DNA from: Hippophae tibetana
Taxonomy: Eukaryota; Streptophyta; Magnoliopsida; Rosales; Elaeagnaceae
Reading direction: 5' to 3'
DNA: 64,000 bases
Assembly (NCBI GenBank): GCA_037013495.1
Contig: CM072801.1
Span: 19,527,001 to 19,591,000, forward strand
Numbering within the stretch: position 1 is the stretch's first letter; every line of letters begins with the position of its first letter. A program made the translations under genes and the position numbers. Below, in pieces: positions 12,678-24,517 of the stretch. The notes under the pieces are model-generated. The model saw nothing but the letters and a program-made list of their open reading frames with translations. It did not search any database and had not been told where the DNA came from.

Positions 12678-15600
12678 ATGGACCAAACGGCCATTATCAC
12701 CAAAACTCTGTTGAAGAACACCAACAATCCCAAGCTCGCATGGCATCTTTTCAAACGCACTGTCTCCTCGCCCACTCTACCTTCCTCTCATACCTATCTC
12801 CGCTCCGTGCCCATCATCGCTCGAATCCTTATAAGTGCGAAAATGGACCACGAACTCGATTGCCTCAACCAATTTATTATTGTATCAGAGCCTCTAGAAA
12901 CTGCTCATTCTTGTCTTGTTACACTGGTGAAAATTTTGGCCAAGTCGGGTCTCTCTAATAAGGCAATTTCCAATTTCAAGACGCTTCGAACCCGTTGTCC
13001 TGATAAGCCACCGTCGGCCTTTTTGTATAATTTACTACTTGAGTCTTGTCTTCGAGACAACGATGTAGATTCTGTGTCCTGGTTGTACAAGGATATGATT
13101 GTTTCTGGGGTTAATCCGGAAACGTATACTTTTAACCTTTTGATTTCTTCTTTATGTGATTCGGGTTGTTTGGGGGATGCACGGGATATGTTTGATAAAA
13201 TGCGTTCGAAGGGTTGTCAACCAAATGAATATACTGTTGGAATTTTGGTTCGTGGGTATTGTAGAGCTGGGCTTAGTAAACAAGCAATGGAGCTTTTAGA
13301 TGAGGTGAGAGGCGATATTTTGCTCAATAGAGTTGTGTATAATACTTTGATTTCTAGCTTTTGTCAAGAGGGTAGGAGTGAAGAAGCTGAAAAATTGATA
13401 GAGAGGATGAGAGAAGGTAATTTGTCTCCGGATGTTGTTACTTTCAATTCTAGGATTTCAGCTCTCTGTCATTCGAGGAAAATGCTTGAAGCTTCTAGGA
13501 TTTTTAGAGATATGCGCATTGATGAAGAATTGGGACTGCCTAGACCCAATATCATAACTTTTAATCTGATGTTGGAGGGATTTTGTAAAGAAGGCATGTT
13601 GGATGAAGCAAAGACGTTATTTGAGTCTATGAAAAAGGGTAGTGATCTTATTGAGAGTTATAACATATGGTTATGGGGTTTGGTGAGAAACAAGAAGCAT
13701 TTAGAGGCAAGGCTAGTCCTTAAAGAGATGTCAGACAAGGGAATAAAAAGCAGTATCTACTCTTATAATATTGTAATTGATGGACTATGCAAGAGTGGGA
13801 TGCTCTCTGATGCAAGAGAGTTGATTAGATTAATGTTAAGTTGTGGTATATCCCCTGATACGGTAACTTATACTACCTTACTTCACGGGTACTGCCGTAA
13901 AGGGAAGGTTTTGGAAGCTAACAACGTTCTAAATGAGATGTTGATGAATAATTTCCTACCAAATACTTATACTTGCAATATTTTGCTGCAGAGCCTATGG
14001 AAAAAGGGGAGAATATCCGAAGCAAAAGAATTACTGCAAAAGATGAATGATAAAAGTTATGGTCTAGATACTGTGACATGTAACATTGTTATTGATGGTC
14101 TCTGTAACAATGGAATGTTGGACAAAGCAATTGAAATTGTCGATGGGATGTGGACTCATGGAAGTGCTGCCCTTGGCTACTTAGGAAACTTTTTTATTTG
14201 TCTCGTTGATGACAGTACTAATGGAAAAAACTGCAGGCCTGATTTGATTACTTATTCAACCTTAATTAGTGGATTATGTAAATCTGGCAGGGTCGATGAA
14301 GCAAAAAAGAAGTTCAGAGAGATGATGGGGAAGAACTTACAACCTGATTCCATGATCTATGATACATTCATATATACTTTATGTAAGGAAGGCAAAGTAT
14401 CATCTGCTTTTAAGGTTCTAAAGGACATGGAAAAGAAAGGTTGTAACAAGAGCCTGCAAACTTATAATTCTCTTATCCTTGGTTTATGTGTCAAAAAACA
14501 AACATTTGAAATATATGGACTGATTGATGAAATGAGGGAAAAAGGAGTCTTTCCCGATGTATGCACATATAATAATATGATTAGATTTTTCTCTGAGGAA
14601 GGGAAAACCAAAGATGCAACTTCTCTTTTAGATGAAATGCTGCAAAAGGGTGTATCCCCTAACATTACTACCTTCAGTATGTTAATCAAAGCTTTTTGCA
14701 AGGCGTGTGAATTTGAAGATGCACAGGAGGTATTTGAGATAGCTCTAAGTATTTGCGGACACAAGGAAGCATTATATAGTCTGATGTTCAATGAGTTACT
14801 TGCTGGACGGAATATCTTGAAAGCCAAGGAACTTTTTGAAGCTGCATTAGACAGATATTTTTATATGGGGAATTTTCTTTATAAGAATCTCATTGACCAA
14901 CTTTGTATGGATGGAAAGTTAGAGGATGCTAGTACCCTTATTTACAAGATGATTGATAAAGGATATGGATTTGATCCTGCATCGTTCATTCCACTGATTG
15001 ATGCATTGGGTAAGAAAGGAAAGAAACACGAGGCTGATCAACTTGCTGAGAGAATGATGGAAATGACTTCAGAAGGTAGGATAAAATATAAGGCTTACCG
15101 AGGCGTGAAGAAGGCAATTCATGGAAATCTGACTGGAACAAGTGATTGGCAGAACATTGTGCAAAGGTACTCAGTAAGAACCTGTTACGATTTGTTTTTC
15201 TCTGAGAATTGTTTCTGATTCAATTGTTACTCTTTTTGGTACTTTCTATTTTTTGTAGTTGCCTTGTCCTAAACATGGAATGCTTTGGTTTTTTTTTATT
15301 AGTATTTTTTACTAATTGACTGTTAGTAAATTCGTTGGTATTATGCATGAATTGAGTTCCTTGCTCCACTCATTTTATAATGGTTTCCCATGTGGCTTGG
15401 GATCAAGAAAATAATCCTGTTCTAACTGTGAAGAAATATCCATGTGAAAAGTGGTGCACTTTATTTCATGGGTTGTACCAACTACCCACTTCCCCATGTT
15501 TGCTTGGTTGCATTTGTTACATTATAAATGATTATATTTAAATATCTTTTTTCTGAACATTACAACAAAATCAATGCATAAACTTGAAAACTTAATTAGT

Positions 15601-16171
15601 TCATTTTCTTTAATGTCCATAAAATTTTCTACTTATCTGGAAACCAAATTATTGGTGAATGTGTTGATTTGGGTGCACCATATCCAATGGTAAGAATTCT
15701 CCTTTGCATCTCTTATGATCTTCTGATTTATTATTAGAGCTTCACAGAAATATCTTTTATTGTTTATTTCTGCTACTTTATATTTAAATAATCCTGTTGA
15801 TGCTAGGATAGTAAGGGTTGGCTCCATACCATTTGAAGGCAATATTTTTTCTTCTTTAGGAATTGGCACCTTAATTATGCAGTTTATCTTAGACCTAAGT
15901 TTAGAATATTCCAGTCCAGGAATATGTTAGACAATGATCATTTTATGGCTTATATGAACACTCCATGGTTTGATTGCTGGACTATACCCTCTTGTTTCTT
16001 TTACTTTTACAGTATTGTACCTCATAACCATATGTTTTGAATATTTTACCATTTTTTAACAGAAATGATGGCAGTGGAGTTGCCTTGAAAACTCTTAAAA
16101 GGGCGCAGAAGGGTTGGGGACGTGAAAATATAACTAGTTTGCAGCTCCAGCAGAATGATTTTCACGATTGA
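12678..16171 (+). CDS. P-class pentatricopeptide repeat protein, 865 aa, two exons (12678-15166, 16063-16171)
   Basis: Predicted organelle RNA-binding protein. About 19 tandem 35-residue PPR motifs start near residue 111 and run to about residue 800, each with the P-type pattern (for example VTYTTLLHGYCRKGKVLEA). There is no E, DYW or SMR domain. The first 110 residues are rich in basic and hydroxylated residues and fit a mitochondrial or plastid presequence. The open frame reads through to 15218, but a donor (ag|gtactcag) at 15166/15167 and an acceptor (ttttttaacag) ending at 16062 join in frame. This adds 35 residues that include LKTLKRAQKGWG and end at TGA 16169-16171. Without splicing the protein would end after 16 intron-coded residues (846 aa). 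Order and length recall Arabidopsis At2g17140 (about 870 aa, from memory). The RNA target is unknown. An overlapping 94-codon ORF in another frame is a shadow. Confidence 0.93.
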
Positions 16172-16213
16172 AAGTTTAGTAAATACATATTTCAATTTAC
16201 TAAACTTTCAATC
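16166..16213 (+). repeat. Perfect 19-bp hairpin spanning the PPR stop codon
   Basis: Left arm 16166-16184 (gattgaaagtttagtaaat) and right arm 16195-16213 are exact inverse complements around a 10-base loop. The TGA stop at 16169-16171 lies in the left arm, so the mRNA could fold into a stable stem exactly at the end of translation. Whether it has a role in 3' end formation or stability is inference. Confidence 0.9.
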
Positions 16214-16857
16214 AAATGCATGGGGAGTAACATATTAGGGATAAATTTATTTGTCAAACCCTGACAATATCTCAGGTATTCTAATCTTCTGACATTGAGT
16301 TGCTTTTTAGTTCTTATCTGTCTGGCTAAATTCTTTTCCTGGGCTTAATGATAAATTACAAACATATATATACGTTGCTTTAGACAAATTTTTGAGGATA
16401 TAGAACAACCTCAATTGTCAAATTGGCCACCATGTTCGTTGTGGACTAGGTTAAGTTATTGATAGGATGTACAACTTCCTCCTTGTGAGCACCAGAGTGT
16501 ATGATGCGAGTCTTTTTCTTCTTGTCCTTGGTTATCATTTTCTTGCTAAAATGATATGTGAAGGTCTACTTGGAGTGTTAAAGCATATAAATGAATTGTT
16601 AGTGTTAAGCCCACCCCTACAAGCATGAACTTTTGGGTGTATTAATGCCTGACACTTTTTTTAATACCATGTTAATATTTGTTGGGAAACCAACTCTCTT
16701 AAAACTATTAGGTGAGGACTAAGATACTTTTAACATATTATCAAAGTTGAAAGTCATGTTTTAAATCCGATAATCTCGATTATTGAATTACAAATGTTAG
16801 GCCTGTATGGTGCATAGAGCGCACATTCATGGAGGAGTGATAGATGTATAAAAGTAT
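16214..16857. other. 3' flank of the PPR gene
   Basis: Probable 3' UTR and intergenic DNA. No further exon, ORF or element is recognised. Confidence 0.5.
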
Positions 16858-17180
16858 GAGTAAATAGACTTTTTTATTACCAAACTTTAGGGATGGTTAC
16901 AAAAATACAATCGAATTTTGATTTGTTACTTCCATAGGATTAAATTTTACAAGTGTTACAAAAATACCATCGAACATTTTTTTGTTATTCTCGTACTATT
17001 CAATTTTGCAAATGTAACAAAAGTACCGTTGATATAAGTGTAACTTACCGTTGACTAATAGATGTTGATGGTGTTAGTAATATTTTACAAAGTTTAATGG
17101 TATGGAAGTAATAAATCAAAATTCGATGGTATTTTTGTAATAATCCCAAAGTTCGGTGGTAGAAAAATCTATTTATTCTA
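16858..17180. mobile_element. MITE-like element with about 100-bp inverted arms and internal tandem units
   Basis: The left arm (about 16858-16960) and right arm (about 17077-17180) are inverse complements with some mismatches; for example tcgaattttgatttgttact on the left answers agtaataaatcaaaattcga on the right. Inside the left half a unit of about 58 bp beginning ttacaaaaata occurs about two and a half times (from about 16900, 16957 and 17015). Outer ends are about gagtaaataga and tctatttattcta. No clear target duplication was found, so the superfamily is uncertain (a Mutator-type MITE is possible). Confidence 0.72.
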
Positions 17181-19221
17181 AAAATATTGTTGGTACTTCA
17201 CACAATAGCTTAAACTTTTAGGAGAGTTGATTTTTCAACAACTTCTAACATGAATTCTTCTTGAAATTTTGAGATTTCATGTCCTTATTCTATTGTTGTT
17301 GTATAACAAAGATTGAAATCATGTTGTTGCTACTCAATGTTTTTCTTAGCATTCTTGAATTGTGACCTTGGAAATTTGTTTCTCTCCAAATTCTCATAGT
17401 TGTTTCTACTTGATTATCATTTTCTTTTTTTCACTTATCATTTTTATTTGATAAGATGAAAAAGATGACACATGTTCATTATGATAATTAACCTAATTCT
17501 AAATCCCGCTTGTTTAGTCTTTTCAAATTTCAATTTTCCTAACATTATTTACCCTAATTTCCTTTTCTAGGACCTCAAATTCTTGGGCCGTTACAGTTTA
17601 TGCTACCAAAGACTTGGATATTGCGAGGGAGACCGGACCTCTTATCAGGTTTTACTTGCATTGGGATGGGGTATTGGGGTGAGGGGTAAGGGATGAGATG
17701 GGGCTGAACACGTAGTCTGGATAATGCATTGGTTAAAGATCACATACTTTAAAAGTAGTCTGGATAATGCATTGGTTAAAGATCACATACTTTAAAAACA
17801 GTGGAATACCTTGATGGTATGTGGTAACACAAGAAACTATTTATGCTACATATCCACAATTTTTGGTTTTTACAATTACAAGGGCGATTACTTTTTCTAA
17901 ACAAAACACTTCCTGATTGCTGAAGATACCTTTTGATTATTCCATATAAATTATGGAAAAAGATAATATTTTTTTTTAATACCATGTCTTGTGTTTCTCA
18001 AATGAACAGGAAAGGAAAAGAGATTATGGGAGAAAACCTTAAGTAATTATAGCATAGTTATTTGAGTTCCATCACATGTAGCTTAACATTTACCGCACAT
18101 CGCACACTTCCAACTGCCAAATTTTATTTTAACGTGTTTGGAGGTCACGTTCAAGAACTAGAAGCATAACTTGGACTAGTCCCTCTGCTATTAGAAAATA
18201 TAAAAAAATAGTATTTCTTTAATATGCGTGTATTCTCAATTTCTCATAAACATTTCAATGATATCAAAATAGTTAATTTCAAATGGGATGTGGCCTAATA
18301 TAGTTTTTTAACTTTTAATTTTTTCATTTGAACTCCATGCCTTTTTCTAAAATTTGCTCTATAATGGAAAGTGATATGGTATTAGTTTGGGAAAATTGAA
18401 AGGTTTTGGACTAATTGGAGCACTGCTAATATATCAGATAGCAAGAGGTCTGCAATAGTGCAAAGTTCAAAAACAATGTTGAAAGAATAAGATTCATTTT
18501 ACAAAAAAATCATTGCAAAATAAGTAAAATAGAACTCTCTCACCCAAATGGGAGTATGATGTGCATGGAGTATGAAGGCTTGATTTTGTGAATTTGTGGG
18601 TTGGGAGCAATTCTTTGGGTATATTCATAGAGAGAAATTATAGATTTTGATGATACTGACAATGTAGTAACTATTTGTGGGAGATTGTTTTTTGGGGTTC
18701 TTCAAAGGCTCTATTTTCTAAAGAGTTAATTGTTCTGTCTGTATGGAGCTTGTATATCCCAACTATATAGAGGTGCAATTTTTTATAGTATAGTCTGTGG
18801 ATTGCTGGTTTACCATTTGTACTTTTTTGCTTGTATATATTAATTCAATATGATATTTCTTATTCAAAATTTAAAATAAAACTTCTATTCCTGTTGAAAA
18901 TCGCTTGTAAAGCATTAAGCTCAAAATAGAGCCTCAAATACTGTAAGGCATGATAAATTGTTTGTACAATATCAGTGAAAAACTGATATGCAGTTACATA
19001 GCTCATATACAGCCTTGGTCCTGGCAAAAACTATAATCTTCTATTCCATCTATGATACCCATAAATCTACAAAACTAGATCTAATGGGTTTTTAACTTTA
19101 AGCTGAAAATAAAGTGAACGAATTCATAACCTTGATACTGCTCCCTCTATTATACAAACAGCTACAAGCTCTAAACACTTAACAAGATAACTAATACATT
19201 AACAGGGCACTGGCTCCTGTA
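17181..19221. other. Intergenic DNA between two convergent genes
   Basis: The 3' ends of the PPR (+) and NLP (-) genes face each other across this region. Apart from a 43-bp duplication at 17712-17797, I see no gene or element. The last few hundred bases next to 19221 should contain the NLP 3' UTR. Confidence 0.5.
17712..17797 (+). repeat. 43-bp perfect tandem duplication
   Basis: The segment starting gtagtctggataatgcattg at 17712-17754 is repeated exactly at 17755-17797, head to tail with no spacer. Confidence 0.96.
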
Positions 19222-22200
19222 TTAGGATGGGCTGTAGCTACCATATGAATTACCTTGATTGGGATGAGAGTTTCTTTGAAGGAAGAGTCTAATTGTGCTG
19301 CTTTGAGAAGACTTGTATATCTCCATGCACTCTTGAAGATCAGCATTGCATTTCAGAAGAACCCACTCACGATCGTCATCCAGGTACTTGATCTCAACAG
19401 TACTGATGTCATCTAAATTAAAACGCCTAGCAATTTCTTGTTGCAAATCTCTGAAAGAGCAATTGGGAGGCAAACTGAACCTGATTTTCTCATTCCCAAG
19501 ATTAGCTTTAACTCTGAAAGCATATCCATCTTGTAAATTTCTGCTGTTGCTTCCTGGTATGGGAGGTAGAATATCAAAACTTCGATTATCGCTTAATGAT
19601 ATATAGTTTTGTGATATAGGGAGAAGTTTTGTTTCTTCTTGGCTGGAGGTACAGAACTCTACTTCACTGCAAGCTCTCTTCATTATCCCAATGGGGTCTT
19701 CTATCATTAGAGCTTCTCCACTGTTGAAGGCATTAATATTTTGTGAGTACTGCTGCCTTCCATTGGCACTAACAGTTGAACCAGAAGTCTGACTGCTTGA
19801 AGATGATGATGGGGATTTTGTATTGTTTCCATGATTGAAAAAGCCACTCTCCTGTTGATCATTCAATTGCCTTGAGTGATCACTTGTATTCCCTGATGAT
19901 AAATGTCCATTCCCTTGAAACTTTGGAGGGTTCAATTCTGGGAAGCTTGAGTAAAAGGATCCTATTTGTATAGATCCTTCAGTACCTTGGACAGAGTCAA
20001 TAACAAGCTGGAGTTTCCTCAGAGAATGGCCTACCTTTTTGATCTTTCGGGAAGGCCATCTGGTTATTCCATGTTGTCTGCATATCCTTTTCAGTGTGGT
20101 GGGGCAAACTGCAGTTGGACCAAGCAGGGTACAAAATTAGAGGTGAAATAGCTACATGATGAAGACAAAGTGATGGATAGGGGAAAGCTTTCAATACAAA
20201 AATGTTATTAACCTAAGTAAAAGAATTTGCTAAAAAGTGGCAATTTACGTTAGCAACCTAAACCTGTATGGAAACTTGGGCAAAATCAATCTTATGTTAA
20301 TGGTAATCATGATGAAAATCAGTTTCATACATATAAAACAAATAAAGGGTTTGTCATGACTCATTAGTAGAATACAGCTTTTAAATTCACTACTATCTAG
20401 TTTAAATTGTGTAATTTTCTTGAGTTTTCTTTCATTAATATATTGAGTTCTGATAGTTCTAAATACAGTGAATATATTTTCCTACCTCCAATACTTTTCG
20501 CAGCATCCTTTAGGCTTCCTGCGAAGTATTGCCGAAGGACTTGTAGGCTGATACTCTTTTCTGTCTTTGTCCTCCTCTTCTCACCAGCTTTCCTGCTACT
20601 TGAGGAGCGTCGTCCACGAAAAGAATAAGAATCTCTACCACCCTCCACAGACTGTCTTGCTGCAGAGCTCTGTTGAAGTTGCCCAAATTCTGAAAAGACC
20701 TGACCATTGGGTAAACTCTCATAATTGTTGTCCCAATTGGTTGTCACTCGGAACTCTTCTTTAACTTCTTCTGTCTGATAATTCAGTGAGACAGAGATGC
20801 CTTTACCCTGCTTTTGGGCCTCCATCATATGGGCAATCCAAGAAGATTCTTTCAAAGGTTGTTCTTCAGTTGTAGATTCAAATTTCTGAGTGATTTCTTC
20901 TTTGCTAAGTCCTCCATCTTCTACAAGAACTGCTTCCCTAGTTGGTAACATGATTTCTTCTTCAAGTTCTTTGCCCACTACAACTTGTAGACTCCTACAA
21001 GACTGCTGTATAACAATAGATAAGGAATTCAACATGTGCTTCTGTTCTTCAATGTCTTGACAATTTTTAGGCAAGAAGAACTCTAACACAAAATCAAGAG
21101 ATCCTGTGTAGACGCTTCGGAAGGGAATTGCTACAGCAGCACATAGGGAGAACATCCTAGCATGATGAGAGAGAGGATATTCTGTCATGCTAAAGGCAGT
21201 AACATCAGTAGCAAAACATGGTTTGCTTGTTGAGAAGGCAGTCCCAACAATTCCCTGACCTCTTAGCAAATGATACTCAGAACAGGCTTCATGGAAGCCC
21301 AAAATCTCTGCATCAGCTACCAAACAGGCAGAGTCTACTGTTGAAACACAATTAGTGTAGTTCTCATCAGAGTGTCTCCAGCCACCTTTACCTTGTTGGG
21401 CACAAGGAGCCCAAGTCAGAGCCAAAGGTAATCTATGAGTTTTACAGACAGATGTCAGAACGTCTACTATCTCACTCAAGGCTGCTTGATATAGCTCATC
21501 ACAGGTCTATCATAAAAAGAAGGGAAAAACTGTGAGCAGAGGGATTAATATGCAGTTAAAATTATAGTAAAGGTTACAAGCTAGGCTCCTACCTTAATAG
21601 TTGGAAGGCTGAAATCTTGAAAACTCCTTAGATCAACAGTCTGCAAATTGTATATGCTTAATTAGGTCAGATGGTGATGGGCTTAATGGAATAAAGTATA
21701 TGAAAAAATTAGATATATAATATCATGGTTAATTTGAAAACTTTTCCAATTTTATCAACAAAAAGGGGGAAAAAAAGCTTTTCCAATTGTGAAGAATAAG
21801 AATCTGATTCTGTTGATTCCATAATTGTTTTCGTTAAATTGATACTCTTAATCCCTAAGATTATCCATTCTTTAGTGATATTAATATTTCATTAAATGAA
21901 AAAGTATTCGAAATATCATTACCAAAATAGTATAAATAAAAATAATAAGTTGAAAATTTGACCATAAAGCTAGTACCTTGACAAAGCTTTTCATATGTGA
22001 TTCGTTTAATGGTATTATAATAAAGTTTATTTTATATGTTTGAATTATATTTTGAAGTATTGTTTGGTCTTAAAAAAAAGAAAAAGCTTCTCATATTCTT
22101 AAAATATGAAGAAGATAGAGAACTCTACATACAAACGTAAAAAAAATTGTTTGTAATGTCCTATGACATTAAACAAGAAGATATGGAAGAAGAAATTACA

Positions 22201-23289
22201 TCAGGAAACTACTAGTCAATCTGTCATCTGTATTTTGACCAAAAAAAAAAAGTCCTCTGTATGATTCCTCAAGTCGAATAAGGTATATAGATGGTTGGAA
22301 GTTTAAATTATAAGCATAATTGAAAAGGGCTTATCATAATCAATGATGTGGATGGAATTGAATTAGAAAATAAATCTAATATCAAAGTTGGTTTCTACTT
22401 TTATCCCCTTTCTAATAAATATTTTTGTAGTGATAATAAAAAAAGAACAAACCTCAAGAGCCTGGCAGACATATTCAAGTTCAGGACGATAATTAATCTT
22501 TTGAGTAGTCATAACAATCTCAACAATACCCAAACAAGTACCACTGCCTCTTTCAAAAATAGGAAGTGCTAGAGATTCTTGCACATCATACTGTTGAGCA
22601 TAACCAATACGTGGGTATTCACAACTTCTAAAGAAACCAACATCTGGTGTCCATTCGGGTAATTTTCCCAAGAAAGCTCGACTCGGCAACCCAACTGACT
22701 CAGCCGAGTTTTCTTCAACTAAAAACTTATATGCCTTTGATACATCCCTGTAATTTTCCATATTCTTACTATTTGGATCAATTGTGTATGGTTGATCACA
22801 AGTAGTAAGAATTTGTCTACCTCCTCTCTTATCAGGCACCCATATTTGTATAAGAACATCTCTATCTTTTACACATTCTTTTAGGTACCCAATAGCCAAT
22901 ATCAACCTCTCTTTTACTGAGGAACAAGGACCTGGATTTGCCCTTGGACCAATCCAAACTCTCCTCCCAACTTCAGTTCCTTCTACTACAAAACTTTCAT
23001 GATTTTGTATATAATTATCAGATATATTATTAATTATTTGTGTATTATGGTCTTGTTGATAGATTTGGTGATTTGGGTTTATGCTTAAGAGACTAGAGTT
23101 TGAAATATCAAGCTGAGAAGGTATGTAATGTGAATCAATTGCAGGTTGTGGAAAAAAGTTGAAGGCACTTGAAGTCTCTAACCAACATCCTTCCAACAAA
23201 AGTTCTTCAATGAAATGATCTGCTTCCATGGTGGCGTTTTCGGGGAAGAAATTACACGTCGAATTCGGCATCAGTGCTCCATATTCCAT
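19222..23289 (-). CDS. NIN-like protein (RWP-RK/PB1 transcription factor), 930 aa, four coding exons; NLP1-3/NIN clade
   Basis: Exons on the minus strand are 23289-22453, 21640-21593, 21506-20486 and 20108-19222; all introns are GT..AG and the phases fit (2793 nt including stop). The N-terminal half has the NLP GAF-like nitrate-response region: EELLLEGCWLET at 28-39, VWIGPRANPG at 111-120, and SSVKER at 123-128, where the serine corresponds to the position reported as CPK-phosphorylated in AtNLP7. LPEWTPDVGFF follows. Exon 3 carries the second conserved block (SVCKTHRLPLALTWAPC, HHARMFSL). The RWP-RK DNA-binding domain spans about 604-665, split by intron 3, with RWPSRK at 652-657. A C-terminal PB1 domain spans about 831-913, with a Lys in VKANLGNEKIRF and an acidic YLDDDREWVLLK loop, as expected for head-to-tail interaction. 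No stop or frameshift is seen, so it looks functional. The family acts in the nucleus in nitrate signalling (NLPs) or nodule inception (NIN). Which of the two this is cannot be settled here. Confidence 0.93.
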
Positions 23290-24094
23290 GTTGCTTAAGA
23301 TGATGATTTATTGAAGAAGCTAGGTTAATGGATATGAATAAGTTGGAAATGAAGGCAAAACTATATCAAGATCCAATAATAGTAAAGATGAAGAATAGAA
23401 AGAGGAATTTCCAAGATGTACTCCTTTTGCCTGTATTCAAAAGCTTGAGTTGCAGAAACATATCGTCAACAAATAATGGTTTTGTGGATTTCTGAACTGC
23501 AATCACAAATGCATTTCAGAGGAAGAACAAGACTACTACCGTATGTGTGTTACGTGTATGTGTACGTACACAAGCAACAAGATAGGCATGAATTATATAA
23601 TATATGAATGTTTTTATTACATGTCTCACATGTTAAGTAAATATTATACCTAATCGAATTGCTTCTAAAATAATATATCTATACATATATAATATATGTA
23701 CAAATCATTTATTTATGTAAAGAATCTAGATATGTACATATGCATATATTATGTACAAATTAATAAATTATTTTAGGATAAATTTGATTATATACTAATA
23801 AAATGGATTTGAGGCTCTTGGTTGTAATTCTAGAAGGAGATATGCTACTTATTTCTTTTATTAATTAGTTGAGAAGTTACATCACTTTAGAACAAATTTT
23901 TAAGTTGCTAATTAACAACTAATAACAAAATAACTATCTCAATCCATAACCCCACAAGATTCAAAAATTAAAGTAGATAGTATTATATTATTTATATATT
24001 GGCAAGGAAATGAAGGCAAATTAAACAAAAACCCCACTTAAAATTTAAATCTTTGAACCGATCAATTGTATAATGGTTAATTTAGTACTAAAGA

Positions 24095-24096
<2 letters not shown>

Positions 24097-24141
<45 letters not shown>
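24097..24141. repeat. (GA)n/(CT)n microsatellite, about 22 units
   Basis: Uninterrupted alternating ga on the plus strand. It is CT-rich on the coding strand of the NLP gene and falls in its leader intron. Such tracts are often bound by BPC/GAGA factors in plants and are length-polymorphic. Confidence 0.95.
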
Positions 24142-24145
<4 letters not shown>

Positions 24146-24433
24146 CAATTTTAATTTGAATCTTCAGGGATCATAATCCTTATGTTGAAACTTATAAGAT
24201 TTCTTACTATTTTTGTTTTTTGAATCATGAAATGGCATTTGGTTTAAATCGAATTTGTGATCTAAAAAGAGAAAAAAAATGATTCTTATCGATTTCTAAA
24301 GTTGAAAAACCTGAGGACGAAGGCATATATGCATGCATATACACAAGGCGAAAGAAAAGAGGAAACAAGAGATCGAGAACTCAGGTGATGACTTACTGTG
24401 TAAGAAGATCTAGTTGATCATCAGTTTTGTAGC

Positions 24434-24517
24434 TTATGAAGAAGAAGTACTTTTGATTATGATTAGAATCAAAAGCAGAAGTTCTTTTATACCAAATACA
24501 AACTCTTTGATGTTCAT
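24434..24517 (-). CDS. Upstream ORF, 27 codons, in the NLP leader
   Basis: The first ATG after the predicted transcription start (24517-24515) opens a 27-codon frame ending at TAA 24436-24434. It lies wholly in the first leader exon, before the proposed intron donor. The peptide has a leucine/isoleucine-rich core (ELLLLILIII). The uORF is clear from the sequence. Any role in controlling NLP translation depends on the start site and is inference. Confidence 0.4.
   Translation of the reverse strand: MNIKEFVFGIKELLLLILIIIKSTSSS

Noticed and set aside
12674-12958. 94-codon ORF overlapping the PPR start in another frame
   Set aside because: Shadow of the PPR N-terminus; no domain, and the long PPR frame explains the sequence.
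14462-14827. 121-codon minus-strand ORF inside the PPR gene
   Set aside because: Antisense shadow of the PPR repeats; no independent motif.
20407-20764. ORFs on + and in other frames across NLP exon 3
   Set aside because: Shadows of the NLP coding exon, whose frame and splice sites are well supported.
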